Assembly: GCA_963724135.1 (NCBI GenBank)
Contig: CAVRTA010000006.1
Location: 682,001-746,000 of the forward strand
Reading direction: 5' to 3'
DNA: 64,000 bases
DNA from: DATLGB01 sp963724135
Lineage (GTDB): Bacteria > Actinomycetota > Thermoleophilia > Solirubrobacterales > Solirubrobacteraceae
The notes beneath the pieces were generated by a model. That model searched no databases. It worked only from the letters and a program-made list of their open reading frames with translations, and had not been told where the DNA came from. Of this stretch, positions 16,997-26,533 are shown piece by piece. A program made the translations under genes and the position numbers. How positions within the stretch are numbered: position 1 is the stretch's first letter; each line of letters begins with the position of its first letter.

Positions 16997-17817
16997 TCGA
17001 CCTCCTCTGCCGCGGGGCCGAGCAGCCGCGCCAGGTCGAAGCGGTCGAGGGTCTCGATGCCCGGCTCGTCGGTGAGATCGAAGTGCAGCGGGGTGACGGC
17101 GATCCGTCCCGCGGCCACGGCCGCCAGGTCGGTCCCGTCGTCCTTGACGTGGTCGGGCGCCTCGCCGTACATGCGGTAGCGCCGCCGCGCGGGCCGGGCG
17201 GGATCGGATTCGAGCAGCGCGAGCTCGTCGCGATAGACGCGCTTGCCCAGGCGCGCGACCTCGACGCCCTGCACCTCCCCGGCGGGCACGTTGACGTTGA
17301 GCAGGGTGCCCTGCGGCAGGGGGACGTCGTCGATCTGGTCCACGATCGCCGCGACGAACCGCGCCGCGGTCGAGAAGTCAAATTCGCGACCGAGGCGGAA
17401 GTCGAGCTCGCGCGCGACGGACTGCTGGCTGACCGCGATCGCCGGGAGGCCGAGCACGACGCCCTCCAGCGCCGCCGCCACCGTTCCGCTGTAGGTGATG
17501 TCGTCGCCGAGGTTCGAGCCGTGGTTGATCCCGCTGACGATCAGCTCCGCCTGGAAGCCCTCGATCAGCCCGAGCGTGGCGAAGCGCACGCAGTCCACCG
17601 GCGTCCCGTCGGTCGCGTATCCGACCGTGCCGTCGCCGAAGTCGACCTCCTCGACCCACAGCGGGCGCCGGATGGTGATCGACCGCGCCGTGGCCGAGCG
17701 GTTGCCGTCGGGCGCGATCACCGCCAGCTCGATGTCCTCGAGTTCGAGCAACTCGCGCCGCAGCGCCTGCAGCCCCTCCGCCTCGATGCCGTCGTCGTTG
17801 GTGAGCAGGACCCGCAC
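16993..17817 (-). CDS. surE: 5'/3'-nucleotidase SurE
   Basis: The 274-residue enzyme starts MRVLLTNDDGIEAEGL with the metal-binding DD pair. It carries VIAPDGNRSATARSIT, the VSGINHGSNLGDDITYSGT active-site segment and the C-terminal VTPLHFDLTD. SurE removes phosphate from nucleoside monophosphates and polyphosphate and is linked to stationary-phase survival. GTG at 17817. It is the first gene of a surE-ligA pair and diverges from the large surface protein gene 54 bases away. Confidence 0.95.
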   Translation of the reverse strand: MRVLLTNDDGIEAEGLQALRRELLELEDIELAVIAPDGNRSATARSITIRRPLWVEEVDFGDGTVGYATDGTPVDCVRFATLGLIEGFQAELIVSGINHGSNLGDDITYSGTVAAALEGVVLGLPAIAVSQQSVARELDFRLGREFDFSTAARFVAAIVDQIDDVPLPQGTLLNVNVPAGEVQGVEVARLGKRVYRDELALLESDPARPARRRYRMYGEAPDHVKDDGTDLAAVAAGRIAVTPLHFDLTDEPGIETLDRFDLARLLGPAAEEVE

Positions 17818-17871
17818 TCGTTTTCACCCTATGGCCTTGACGGGCGCTCCCCGGGGCAGGACCATTTCCTG

Positions 17872-20800
17872 GTGCGCGGGCTCGGGATCGTGCTGGCTGC
17901 GCTCCTCCTGAGCGCCGCCCCCGCTCGCGCTGGGACCCTCGACGTGCCTTGTGCCGACGGAGCTCCCGGGCTGGTCGCCGCAGTCGCCAGCGCCAATACG
18001 CAGGCCGGGCCGGACACGATCACGCTCGAGCGTGGCTGCACGTACGCGTTCTTAGCGGCAGACAACCACTGGTTCGGCCCCAATGCCATCCCCGCCATCG
18101 CGTCGGCGATCACGATCGACGGGCGCGGGGCGCGCATCGAACGAAGTCCCGCCACCCAGCCGTTTCGCCTGTTCTTCGTGGGAGCGGACCCGCTCGCCGC
18201 GGGCACGAACGGCTACACCAGCCCCGGGGGCGGGGCGCTCAAGCTCAGAGACCTCACCGTCTCGGGGGGTCTTGCTCGCGGGGGCGGAGGATTCCACGGT
18301 GGCGGCGGAGGCGCCGGACTGGGCGGGGCGATCTTCAACATGGGCGCGGTCACGCTTGAGCGCGTGACGCTCGCCGGCAACACCGCTCACGGCGGTGGGG
18401 GCGGGGCGAATGGTGTCAACGGCGGCGGGGGCGGCTTGGGCGGCGGCACGACCTCCGCGACCGGCGGCGGCTTCGGCGGCAGCCCCCCGAGCGACGTTGG
18501 CGCGGCCGGCGGCGCGGGAGGCTCCGGCGGGGGCGGCGGCGGCGCCGGCCTGCGTACGACCGAGACCGGCGGGGCGACGGGCGGCGGCGAGCCGGGCCCC
18601 GGCGGCGGTCCGCACACCGGCACCGGCGGCTTCGCTCCGGGAACCGCGGCGTCGGGCAACGGCGCCGGAGCCGGCGCGCAAGCTACGACCGGCGGTGCCG
18701 GCGGAGCGTTCGGCGCCGGTGGCGGCATCAGCGCGGGCGGCGGCGTCGGCGGTGGCGGCGGTGGCGCCGCCGACAAGGACTCGTCAGGCGGCGGCGGCGG
18801 ATTCGGCGGTGGCGGAGGAGGAGGCAACGTCGACGCGACGGGTTCGTCCGGGTATGGGGGCGGCGGGGGCTTCGGCGGTGGGGCCGGCGGCAACTACGAA
18901 GCCAGCCAGCAGACGAGCCTGAGTGGCGGGCCGGGGTTCGGGGGCGGCTTTGGCTCCGGCGATCCAGCTGTTGGCAGCACCTTCGGCGGCGGCGGCGCAG
19001 GTATGGGCGGGGCGATCTTCAACCTCCAGGGCACGCTCTCGCTCGCAAGCTCGACGCTGTCGACGAACACTGCGGTCGGCGGCGCCGGCGGCTCGACGAG
19101 CGGCGCCGCGAGGTCCGGGGAGCCGGGCAACGGCTTCGGAGGCGCGATCTTCAATCTCAACGGCTCCGTGAGCCTGCTCGACACGACACTCGGCGGCAAC
19201 GTCGCCGTGCGAGGAGACGGCGCGATCGACGGGGGGTGGGCGATCTATACCAAGGGCTTCGACCTGGTCTCGGCGCGAAACGCGAGCGTCGTGCTGCGCC
19301 GAAGCATCGTCGCCTACGGCGCGGGATCGACTTCGGATGTCGTCGTCGAGAACACCGACTACAGCGACGTGACCTGCATACCGGGGCCCTGCCCGCCCGT
19401 CCTGACGACCGCGTCAGTCGATGCCGCCGATCACGACCTCGTGATGTCCAAGGGGGTGATCGGCACCGGCACGTTCACCGGGTCCCCGATCACCGCCGAT
19501 CCGCGACTCGCCGCGCTCGGCACCTACCGCGGCGGGCTGACCCCGACGCGGCCGCCGACCACCGGGAGCCCCGCGCAGGGGGCGGCCGGAACGGGCTGCC
19601 CGGCCACCGACCAGATCGGCCAGCCACGGCCGGGGAACGGCACCTGCGACATCGGCTCAGTCGAGACGTATCCCCCCGCCAACGACGACCTCGCGGCTGC
19701 GCGAGCGATCACCGGGACGGACGTGACGGTGACCGGCGACGATCTCGGCGCCACCCACGAGGCGTCCGAGCCGGATCACGCCGGGGCCGGCGGGGCCGCC
19801 TCGACGTGGTTCCGGTGGACCGCCCCCGCAGCCGGGAACACGACGCTCAACTCGTGCCCGTCCGCGGGCGACCGGGCGATCGCGGTCTACACGGGGACCG
19901 GCTACGGATCCCTGCAACTGGTCACCAGCCAGTTGCACGGGTGCGATGCCCCGGCGCAATGGACAGCGGTCGCCGGCACGACCTACCTGATCGCGCTCGA
20001 CGGGGCCACGGCCGCGGAAGGCATCACCGGGGTCGCGCTCCTGGCTCCCGCATCAGGTGATTCCACTCCGCCTGACACCGTGATCGACAGCGGTCCGTCG
20101 GGGCCGACGAACGACCCAACCCCGAGCTTCGCCTTCCATGCGACCGAGCCCGGGTCCGGCTTCGAGTGCTCCGTCGACCAGGGCGTCTCGTCGTGGGTGC
20201 CGTGTGACACGGGCACGTTCCAGGTGACGAGCGCCCTCGCCGACGGCGAGTGGACGTTCCGGGTGCGCGCAACAGACCCCTCCGGCAACACGGACCTATC
20301 CGCAGCGACCCGCACGCTCACCGTGGATACATCCGGGCCGGTAACGGTGATCGACTCCGGCCCCTCCGGAACCACCAGCGACACGCGTCCCACGTTCACG
20401 TTCCACGCCAACGAGGCCGGCACGTTCGCGTGTTCGCTTGACCAGGGCACATCCAGTTTCGCCCCCTGCGATGACGGCACCTTCCAGCCCTCGTCCGACC
20501 TCGCCAATGGCGGGTGGACGTTCCGCGTCCGCGCGACTGACCCCCTCGGCAACACTGGCGACGCCGCGACCCGCAGCTTCACGGTCGACACGTCGATCGG
20601 CCCTGACACCTCGATCAGCCCCGGCCCGGCCAGTCCCACGAACGCGACCACGGCGAGCTTCGACCTTTCGAGCCCCCAGGGCGGTGTGACGTTCGAGTGC
20701 CGCCTCGACGGTGCAGCCTTCGCGCCGTGCTCGACGCCGGTGCAGCTCGGCAACCTCACCGAGGGCTCGCACACTTTCCAGGCACGGGCGCGCGACACGC

Positions 20801-22551
20801 TCGGAAACCCGGACGCGACCCCGGCCAGCTGGACGTGGACCATCGACCTCACCCCGCCGGACACCGACATCTTCATCAGCCCGTTCGAGAGAACGCCAGC
20901 CACCACCGCGCATTTCCAGTTCGGCAGCGACGAACTGGGCTCCACTTTCCGCTGCAAGCTCGACGACGCTGACTTCGCCGCCTGCACCTCGCCCCTGGAC
21001 TACGACAACCTCGCCGAGGGCCAGCACACATTCATTGTCGCCGCGGTGGACGCGGCTGGCAACCCGGATCCCGACCCGGCCTCGCACACGTGGACCATCG
21101 ACCCGGGGCCGGACACGTCGATCGATTCCGGCCCGCCGGCGCTGACGAACGCGACAACCGCCACGTTCACCTTCTCGAGCCCGGAGCCGGGCGTGGGATT
21201 CCGGTGCTCGCTCGATGGCGGCGGGCTCGTCGATTGCACGAGTCCGACCCAGTTCACCAACCTGGCGGCGGGGCAGCACAGCCTCCTGATCCGCGCCGAG
21301 GACGCGGGCGGCTATCCCGACCAGGATCCGCCCGTTTACAACTGGACCATCGACCTCACGGCGCCCGCTACAACGATCGACTCCGGGCCAGACTCGCCCA
21401 CCTCGTCTCCGAGCCACACGTTCACGTTCTCCAGCAACGAGCCGGGCGCCACCTTCCGCTGCAAGCTCGACGACGCCGCGTTCGCCACGTGCTCGTCGCC
21501 GAAGACCTACGGTTCGATCTTCGAGTTTCTCCCCGACGGCCAGCACACCTTCCAAGTCCAAGCCACGGATGCCGCGGGCAATGTCGACCCCTCGCCTGCG
21601 TCCCACACGTGGACGACCGATACCGCGGGCCCCGCCGTGTCTATCGACTCGGGCCCGCCGGCGCTGACGAACGCGACGACCGCCACCTTCCTCTTCTCGA
21701 GCCCCGAGGAGGGAGCGACGTTCGAGTGCCAGCTCGCACCCCATGGGCTTGTTCCCTGCACGAGTCCGGCCCAGTTCACCGACCTGGCGGAGGGCCAGCA
21801 CAACCTCACGGTGCGCGCGGTCGACGCCCTGGGAAACCCCAGTAACAACCCGCCCACCCACACATGGACCATCGATCTGACGCCGCCGGATACGGCCATT
21901 GCGTCCGGCCCGGAGGGAACGGCCTCAGCGACGGGCGCGGAGTTCACCTTCACCAGCACCGCCGCCGGCTCGACCTTCCGATGCAAGCTCGACGACGCTG
22001 CCTTCGCCGCATGCACGTCGCCGCACACCTACGCCTTGCTGGCCGACGGGGTGCACACGTTCCAGGTCGCGGCCGTGGATCCAGCCGGAAACGAGGACAC
22101 TTCGCCCGCAACTCGATCCTGGACGATCGCGCTCGACGACACGCCCACCCCGACCCCGACGCCGACGGCCACCGCCACCACCGAGCCCACGCCGACCGCA
22201 ACGCCCACGGCCGAGCCCTCGCCGTCTCCGACAGCGACTACGCAGCCGACCCCCACGCCGACGGTCACCCCGACCCCCACGGCAACGCCGGCGGCCACAC
22301 CGGATACGAGGATCACGCGCGGGCCGCGCAAGAAGACGCGCTCCCGTCGGCCGCGGTTCCGGTTCAGCTCCACCATCGCGGGGTCGACCTTCGAGTGCAA
22401 GCTCGACCGCAGACCGTTCACGGCGTGCCGATCCGGCGCGCGGCTGCGCAAGCTCAAGCTAGGCCGGCACAAGCTGCGCGTCCGCGCCGTGTCCCCCGCT
22501 GGCGTACCTGATCCGAGTCCTGCCAAACGGAGGTTCCGGGTCCTGCGCTAA
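17872..22551 (+). CDS. Large secreted surface protein: beta-helix, Gly-rich region, nine Ig-like repeats
   Basis: The 1559-residue protein has a signal peptide (VRGLGIVLAALLLSAAPARA) and a right-handed beta-helix/Pmp-like part (repeated GGAIFN...L..T.L..NTA near 18330, 19010 and 19140) interrupted by a roughly 220-residue Gly-rich stretch. A domain with STWFRWTAPAAGNTTL follows at about 640-730. Eight tandem repeats of about 85 residues then run from 20060 to 22135; most have PDTxIxSGP, FECxLD, FxxC, GxHTFxVxAxDxxGNxD and WTID positions. A Thr-Pro linker and a ninth, very basic repeat end the protein. No sortase motif is visible. It is probably an adhesin or surface-layer component; the ligand is unknown. 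The GTG start is inferred from the signal peptide. Confidence 0.82.
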   Translation: MRGLGIVLAALLLSAAPARAGTLDVPCADGAPGLVAAVASANTQAGPDTITLERGCTYAFLAADNHWFGPNAIPAIASAITIDGRGARIERSPATQPFRLFFVGADPLAAGTNGYTSPGGGALKLRDLTVSGGLARGGGGFHGGGGGAGLGGAIFNMGAVTLERVTLAGNTAHGGGGGANGVNGGGGGLGGGTTSATGGGFGGSPPSDVGAAGGAGGSGGGGGGAGLRTTETGGATGGGEPGPGGGPHTGTGGFAPGTAASGNGAGAGAQATTGGAGGAFGAGGGISAGGGVGGGGGGAADKDSSGGGGGFGGGGGGGNVDATGSSGYGGGGGFGGGAGGNYEASQQTSLSGGPGFGGGFGSGDPAVGSTFGGGGAGMGGAIFNLQGTLSLASSTLSTNTAVGGAGGSTSGAARSGEPGNGFGGAIFNLNGSVSLLDTTLGGNVAVRGDGAIDGGWAIYTKGFDLVSARNASVVLRRSIVAYGAGSTSDVVVENTDYSDVTCIPGPCPPVLTTASVDAADHDLVMSKGVIGTGTFTGSPITADPRLAALGTYRGGLTPTRPPTTGSPAQGAAGTGCPATDQIGQPRPGNGTCDIGSVETYPPANDDLAAARAITGTDVTVTGDDLGATHEASEPDHAGAGGAASTWFRWTAPAAGNTTLNSCPSAGDRAIAVYTGTGYGSLQLVTSQLHGCDAPAQWTAVAGTTYLIALDGATAAEGITGVALLAPASGDSTPPDTVIDSGPSGPTNDPTPSFAFHATEPGSGFECSVDQGVSSWVPCDTGTFQVTSALADGEWTFRVRATDPSGNTDLSAATRTLTVDTSGPVTVIDSGPSGTTSDTRPTFTFHANEAGTFACSLDQGTSSFAPCDDGTFQPSSDLANGGWTFRVRATDPLGNTGDAATRSFTVDTSIGPDTSISPGPASPTNATTASFDLSSPQGGVTFECRLDGAAFAPCSTPVQLGNLTEGSHTFQARARDTLGNPDATPASWTWTIDLTPPDTDIFISPFERTPATTAHFQFGSDELGSTFRCKLDDADFAACTSPLDYDNLAEGQHTFIVAAVDAAGNPDPDPASHTWTIDPGPDTSIDSGPPALTNATTATFTFSSPEPGVGFRCSLDGGGLVDCTSPTQFTNLAAGQHSLLIRAEDAGGYPDQDPPVYNWTIDLTAPATTIDSGPDSPTSSPSHTFTFSSNEPGATFRCKLDDAAFATCSSPKTYGSIFEFLPDGQHTFQVQATDAAGNVDPSPASHTWTTDTAGPAVSIDSGPPALTNATTATFLFSSPEEGATFECQLAPHGLVPCTSPAQFTDLAEGQHNLTVRAVDALGNPSNNPPTHTWTIDLTPPDTAIASGPEGTASATGAEFTFTSTAAGSTFRCKLDDAAFAACTSPHTYALLADGVHTFQVAAVDPAGNEDTSPATRSWTIALDDTPTPTPTPTATATTEPTPTATPTAEPSPSPTATTQPTPTPTVTPTPTATPAATPDTRITRGPRKKTRSRRPRFRFSSTIAGSTFECKLDRRPFTACRSGARLRKLKLGRHKLRVRAVSPAGVPDPSPAKRRFRVLR

Positions 22552-22979
22552 CGAAGACGGATCGGCCTGCTGCGCTTGGGCAGCAGCAGATCGGTGCCGC
22601 CGAAACGCACCCGCAGCCGCGTCCCGCGATTGGCCACGACGGTGATGTGGGAACGGCACCTGGCGTCGAAGGTCGTCCGCAGCGCGAAGGTCTGCCTGCT
22701 GGTGTGCGGAGGCTTCGCCGAGAACTGCGCCGTGCCGCCCGCGCACCGGGCCTTCTCCTGCCCGGCCTCGAGCACGACCGTCGCGCGCACCTTGTAGCGC
22801 CGCCGCGCGACCTTCTTTGCCCGCAGTCTCACCGCCTTCGGGCGCGTCCGGGGCGCCGGCTCCGGGCCCGGCGTGGGAGTGGGCGTGACGGTCGGCGCGG
22901 CCTGGGCCGTCCAGTTCGTCGCCGCCCCGGCTGGGGCGGCGCAGGCCAGAGCGATCAGAGTGACGAGCAGTGCGCGGAT
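22548..22979 (-). CDS. Small secreted basic protein, start uncertain
   Basis: The open frame after the truA stop reads IRALLVTLIALACAAPAGA (signal peptide with Ala cleavage region), a Pro-Thr-rich linker (TVTPTPTPGPEPAP) and a basic domain with two Cys (EKARCAGGTAQF and FDARCRSHITVV). No ATG, GTG or TTG precedes the signal peptide in frame, so either an unusual start (ATC or CTG) or an indel near 22980 is present; the first standard start (GTG at 22832) would remove the signal. It ends two bases inside the convergent surface protein stop. Its short PT linker and basic domain resemble the C-terminal end of that surface protein in style. No family recognised. Confidence 0.5.
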   Translation of the reverse strand: MRALLVTLIALACAAPAGAATNWTAQAAPTVTPTPTPGPEPAPRTRPKAVRLRAKKVARRRYKVRATVVLEAGQEKARCAGGTAQFSAKPPHTSRQTFALRTTFDARCRSHITVVANRGTRLRVRFGGTDLLLPKRSRPIRLR

Positions 22980-22997
22980 CGCGCGACCGTAGCGGGG

Positions 22998-23723
22998 TCA
23001 GTAACGGACGGCAACCAGGTACAGGCCGTGTGGGGCGGCGGTCGGACCGGCGGCGGCGCGCGGCGCGCCTTCGAGCAGAGCGGCGAAGTTGTCGACGCCG
23101 CGGCGGCCGCCGGCGACCTCGAGCATCGTGCCGACGAGGACGCGGTTCATGTTGCGCATGAAGGCGTCGGCCTCGATGCGGAACTCGATCAGGTCGTCGG
23201 CGAGGCGGGTCCAGCTCGCCTCGGCGACGGTGCGGTGGAAGAACACGTGCTCGGTGTCGGTGGGCGTGAAGGCGGTGAAGTCGTGCCGGCCGCGCAGGGC
23301 GGCTGCGCATGCGTGCAGCGCGTCCATGTCGATGCGGTGCGGCCACCACAGCGCGCGTCCGAGCGCGAATGGTGACGGGCCGGCATGGCGGGTGTGGACC
23401 CTGTACGCGTACACGCGCGCGCGGGCGGCGCGGCGCGCGTCGAAATCGTTGGCGACCTGCTCGATGGCCATGACGCCGATGTCATCCGGAAGCAGCGCGT
23501 TGACTGACCGCAGGCGCGGGATCTCGTCCGCGTCGAAGGAGCACACCTGGCCGAGCGCGTGGACGCCGGCATCGGTGCGCCCGGCGACGGTCAGTGCGAC
23601 GCGTGCGCGCAGGAGTGTCTCCAGCGAACGCGTGAGCTCCGCCTGGACCGTGCGCAGGCCCTCCTGCGCCGCCCACCCGGAGAAGTGGGTGCCGTCGTAC
23701 TCGAGTGTGGCCTTTAGTCTCAG
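22998..23723 (-). CDS. truA: tRNA pseudouridine(38-40) synthase
   Basis: The catalytic Asp is in VAGRTDAGVHALGQV. Flanking motifs are EYDGTHFSGWAAQ at the N-terminus, RRAARARVYAYRVH, and the C-terminal RIEADAFMRNMNRVLVGTM. TruA makes pseudouridine in the tRNA anticodon arm. The frame opens at CTG 23723, overlapping the rplQ stop as CTGA; no ATG, GTG or TTG lies near the conserved LKATLEYDG start, so either CTG initiation or a small error is implied. The order rplQ-truA is the usual end of the alpha operon. Confidence 0.9.
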   Translation of the reverse strand: MRLKATLEYDGTHFSGWAAQEGLRTVQAELTRSLETLLRARVALTVAGRTDAGVHALGQVCSFDADEIPRLRSVNALLPDDIGVMAIEQVANDFDARRAARARVYAYRVHTRHAGPSPFALGRALWWPHRIDMDALHACAAALRGRHDFTAFTPTDTEHVFFHRTVAEASWTRLADDLIEFRIEADAFMRNMNRVLVGTMLEVAGGRRGVDNFAALLEGAPRAAAGPTAAPHGLYLVAVRY

Positions 23724-24078
23724 ACGAGCTCGAGGAAGACCATCTCGGTCGAGTCGCTGACCGGCGCGGGCCCAGCTTGAGGATCCGCGTGTAGCCGCCC
23801 GGCCGCTCCGCATAGCGCGGCGCGATCTCCTCGAAGAGCTTGTAGATGATGCCCTTGTCGGGATGCTGGAGGGTGGCGATCGCCTGGCGGCGCGCGTGCA
23901 GGTCGCCGCGCCGCGCCAGCGTGATCAGCTTCTCGATCTCCGGCTTGACCGCCTTGGCCTTGGCCTCGGTCGTCTTGATGCGCTCGTGGTCGATGACCTC
24001 GATGCAGAGGTTGGCCAGCATCGCCTTGCGGTGCGACGCGTCGCGCGAGAGCTTGCCGCGGGCCTTCTGGTGACGCAT
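23720..24078 (-). CDS. rplQ: 50S ribosomal protein L17, one frameshift
   Basis: MRHQKARGKLSRDASHRKAM is the L17 signature, followed by KAKAVKPEIEKLITLARRGD and GGYTRILKLGP. One base is missing near 23765; the next frame gives the proper L17 end, PVSDSTEMVFLELV, with its stop overlapping truA. The corrected protein is about 119 residues. L17 lies near the polypeptide exit tunnel of the large subunit. Confidence 0.93.
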
Positions 24079-24087
24079 CAGCAGTTC

Positions 24088-25072
24088 CTAGTCGTTGCGG
24101 AGCGAGAGCCCGCGCTGATTGAGGGTCTCGACGACCTCGTCGATCGACTTCTTGCCGAAGTTCGGGATCGCGTTGAGCTCGCCCTCGGACTTGGAGATCA
24201 GGTCGCCGACCGTCTGGATCCCGGCGCGCTTGAGGCAGTTGTACGACCGCACGCCGAGCTCGAGCTCCTCGATGAGGATGTCGTCCATCGGCGAGCCGCC
24301 ACGGCCGGGCAGTGCCGCCACCGCCGCCGCCGAGGCCGTTGTCCACGGCGCCGCCGAGCGCGGTGGGGCCCTGGCGCAGCTCCTCGATGCGGTCCTCGTC
24401 GGTGAAGATCGACAGCGACGAGATCAGGATCTCGGAGGCCTCGCGCAGCGCGGCCTGCGGGTCGAGCGACCCGTCGGTCTCGATGTCCAGCGTGAGCTTG
24501 TCGAAGTCCGTGCGCTGGCCGACGCGGGCCGGCTCGACGTTGTAGGCGACGCGCCGGACCGGGGAGAAGATCGAGTCGATCGGGATGACGCCGATCGGCT
24601 GGTCGGCGGTCTTGTTGTCCTCGGCCGGGCGGTAGCCGCGGCCGCGGCCGATCGTCAGGTACATCTCGAGCTTGGTCTTCTTCTCGAGCGTCGCGATCGG
24701 CGCGTCGGGCGTGAGGATCTCGACGCCGGAGGGCAGGTCGATGTCCTTGGCCGTGATCTCCCCGGGGCCGGTCACGACCAGCGGCGCCTCGACCTCGGTG
24801 GCGTCCGAGTGCATCTTGCACACGACGCCCTTGAGGTTGAGGATGATGTCGGTCACGTCCTCCTTGACGCCGTTGATCGTCGAGAACTCGTGCGCGACGC
24901 CCTCGATGCGGACCGAGGTGACTGCGGCGCCGCCCAGCGAGGCGAGCAGCACCCGCCGCAGGGAGTTGCCGAAGGTGTAGCCGAAGCCGCGGTCGAGAGG
25001 CTCGACGACGAAGTTGCCGCGGTTCTCTTCGACGTTCTCGGCGGTGATGCGGGGGATCTGGAAATCAAGCAT
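24088..25072 (-). CDS. rpoA: RNA polymerase alpha subunit, one frameshift
   Basis: The N-terminal assembly domain is intact (MLDFQIPRITAENVEENRGN, FGYTFGNSLRRVLLASLGGA, FSPVRRVAYNVEPARVGQR). A shift near 24315, in a GGC-rich linker between the two domains, precedes the C-terminal DNA- and activator-binding domain (IEELELGVRSYNCLKRAGI, FGKKSIDEVVETLNQRGL). The linker is naturally rich in Gly here, which makes an indel easy to miss. An essential gene, so the shift is an error. Confidence 0.95.
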
Positions 25073-25121
25073 GGAGGGGGAGGCTTTCCTGTCGCGTTGA
25101 GCGGCGCGGAGAACGCCGGGA

Positions 25122-25751
25122 CTACTTGGAGTACAGCTCGACGATGAGCTGCTCCTGCACGGGGGCCGCGATCTCCTGGCGCTCGGGACGACGGAGCACC
25201 TTCGCGGTCAGCGCATCGTGGTCGGCCTGAAGCCAGGCCGGCACCTGCGCCGTCAATTCGGTGGCATCGCGGATGACGGTCGATGCACCGTCGTCCGCAG
25301 AGGGGTTCTTGTAAGTGATCACGTCGCCCTCGCGCACCTGGTAGGACGGGATGTCGACGCGACGGCCGTTGATCGTCCAGTGGCCGTGGCGGACCATCTG
25401 CCGTGACTGTCGCCGCGAGGCGGCGAAGCCGAGGCGGACCAGCACGTTGTCGAAGCGGCACTCCAGCAGGCGCAGCAGGTTCTCGCCGGTGATGCCCGGC
25501 TGGCGCGACGCCTTCTGGTAGTAGGTGCGGAACTGCTTCTCGAGCACGCCGTAGTAGCGGCGGGCCTTCTGCTTCTCGCGCAGCTGGACGCGGTACTCGG
25601 ACTGCTTCTGGCGGCCGCGGCCGTGCTCGCCCGGTGGGTACGAGCGGCGCTCGACGCCGCACTTGTCCGTCAGGCAGCGCTCGCCCTTGAGGAAGAGCTT
25701 CTGCCCTTCGCGGCGGCACTGCTTGCACTGAGGAGAGGTGTCCTTGGCCAT
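25122..25751 (-). CDS. rpsD: 30S ribosomal protein S4
   Basis: The 209-residue S4 has the zinc-binding N-terminus in Cys form (CKQCRREGQ, CLTDKCG), as in many Gram-positives, then QLREKQKARRYYGVLEKQF and the S4 RNA-binding fold (LLECRFDNVLVRLGFAASRR, HGHWTINGRRVDIPSYQV). S4 nucleates assembly of the 30S body and can repress the alpha operon. Its ATG overlaps the rpsK stop by one base. Confidence 0.97.
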   Translation of the reverse strand: MAKDTSPQCKQCRREGQKLFLKGERCLTDKCGVERRSYPPGEHGRGRQKQSEYRVQLREKQKARRYYGVLEKQFRTYYQKASRQPGITGENLLRLLECRFDNVLVRLGFAASRRQSRQMVRHGHWTINGRRVDIPSYQVREGDVITYKNPSADDGASTVIRDATELTAQVPAWLQADHDALTAKVLRRPERQEIAAPVQEQLIVELYSK

Positions 25752-26146
25752 CAGACTCGACGCCGCTTGCGGGGGCGGCACCCGTTGTGGGCTTGCGGGG
25801 TGACGTCCTTGACGCCGGTGATCTCGAGGCCGGCGGCCTGCAGCGAGCGGATCGCGGTCTCGCGGCCCGAGCCCGGGCCCTTGACGAAGACCTCGACCTT
25901 CTGGAGGCCCTGCTCGATGCCCTTGCGGGCGGCGGCGTCGGCGGTGACCTGGGCAGCGAACGGGGTCGACTTGCGCGAGCCCTTGAAGCCGGCACCGCCG
26001 GCGGACTCCCACGCGATGACGTTCCCCTCGCGGTCGGTCAGCGAGACGATCGTGTTGTTGAAGGACGTCTTGATGTGCGCCTGGCCGATCGGGATGTTCT
26101 TCTTGACCCGGCGGCGGCCGGAGCGGGGGCGGCGAGGAGCCGGCAT
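25751..26146 (-). CDS. rpsK: 30S ribosomal protein S11
   Basis: The 131-residue product has the S11 landmarks HIKTSFNNTIVSLTDREGN, WESAGGAGFKGSRKSTPFAA and the C-terminal DVTPQAHNGCRPRKRRRV. S11 forms part of the 30S platform near the Shine-Dalgarno helix. Start and stop each overlap a neighbour by one base (rpsM, rpsD). Confidence 0.97.
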   Translation of the reverse strand: MPAPRRPRSGRRRVKKNIPIGQAHIKTSFNNTIVSLTDREGNVIAWESAGGAGFKGSRKSTPFAAQVTADAAARKGIEQGLQKVEVFVKGPGSGRETAIRSLQAAGLEITGVKDVTPQAHNGCRPRKRRRV

Positions 26147-26526
26147 TACTTCTTGGCCGCCTTCTTCTTACCGGCGACCTGCATGCGCTTCGGGCCCTTG
26201 CGGGTGCGCGCGTTGGTCTTGGTCTTCTGGCCGCGGACGGGCAGGCCGCGGCGGTGACGGATGCCGCGGTAGCAGCCGATCTCGATCAGGCGCTTGATGT
26301 TCTGGGACTGCTCGCGGCGGAGGTCGCCCTCGACGGTGAGGTCCTCGACGGCGTCACGCAGCTTGGCGATCTCGTCCTCGGTGAGGTCGCGCACGTAGGT
26401 GTCGCGCGATACGCCGGTCTCGGCGAGCAATTGCTGCGAGGTGGAGCGCCCGACGCCATAGATGTACGTCAGGCCGATCTCGACGCGCTTGTTGAGCGGG
26501 ATGTTGACCCCGGAGATGCGTGCCAT
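26146..26526 (-). CDS. rpsM: 30S ribosomal protein S13
   Basis: The 126-residue S13 reads MARISGVNIPLNKRVEIGLT, YGVGRSTSQQLLAETGV, then YRGIRHRRGLPVRGQKTKTN and NARTRKGP. S13 sits in the 30S head and bridges to the 50S subunit. The tail is Lys-rich (AGKKKAAKK). ATG at 26526; an in-frame upstream ATG would enter rpmJ and is not used. Confidence 0.97.
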   Translation of the reverse strand: MARISGVNIPLNKRVEIGLTYIYGVGRSTSQQLLAETGVSRDTYVRDLTEDEIAKLRDAVEDLTVEGDLRREQSQNIKRLIEIGCYRGIRHRRGLPVRGQKTKTNARTRKGPKRMQVAGKKKAAKK

Positions 26527-26533
26527 CTGTCCT

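Noticed and set aside
18250..19000. Repetitive GGC-rich DNA as a possible CRISPR or satellite
   Set aside because: It encodes a Gly-rich linker in frame; units are irregular and lack spacers.
20060..22135. Tandem repeats as a non-coding repeat array
   Set aside because: The repeats are protein modules of about 85 residues with conserved Cys, Trp and Asp positions and diverged DNA.
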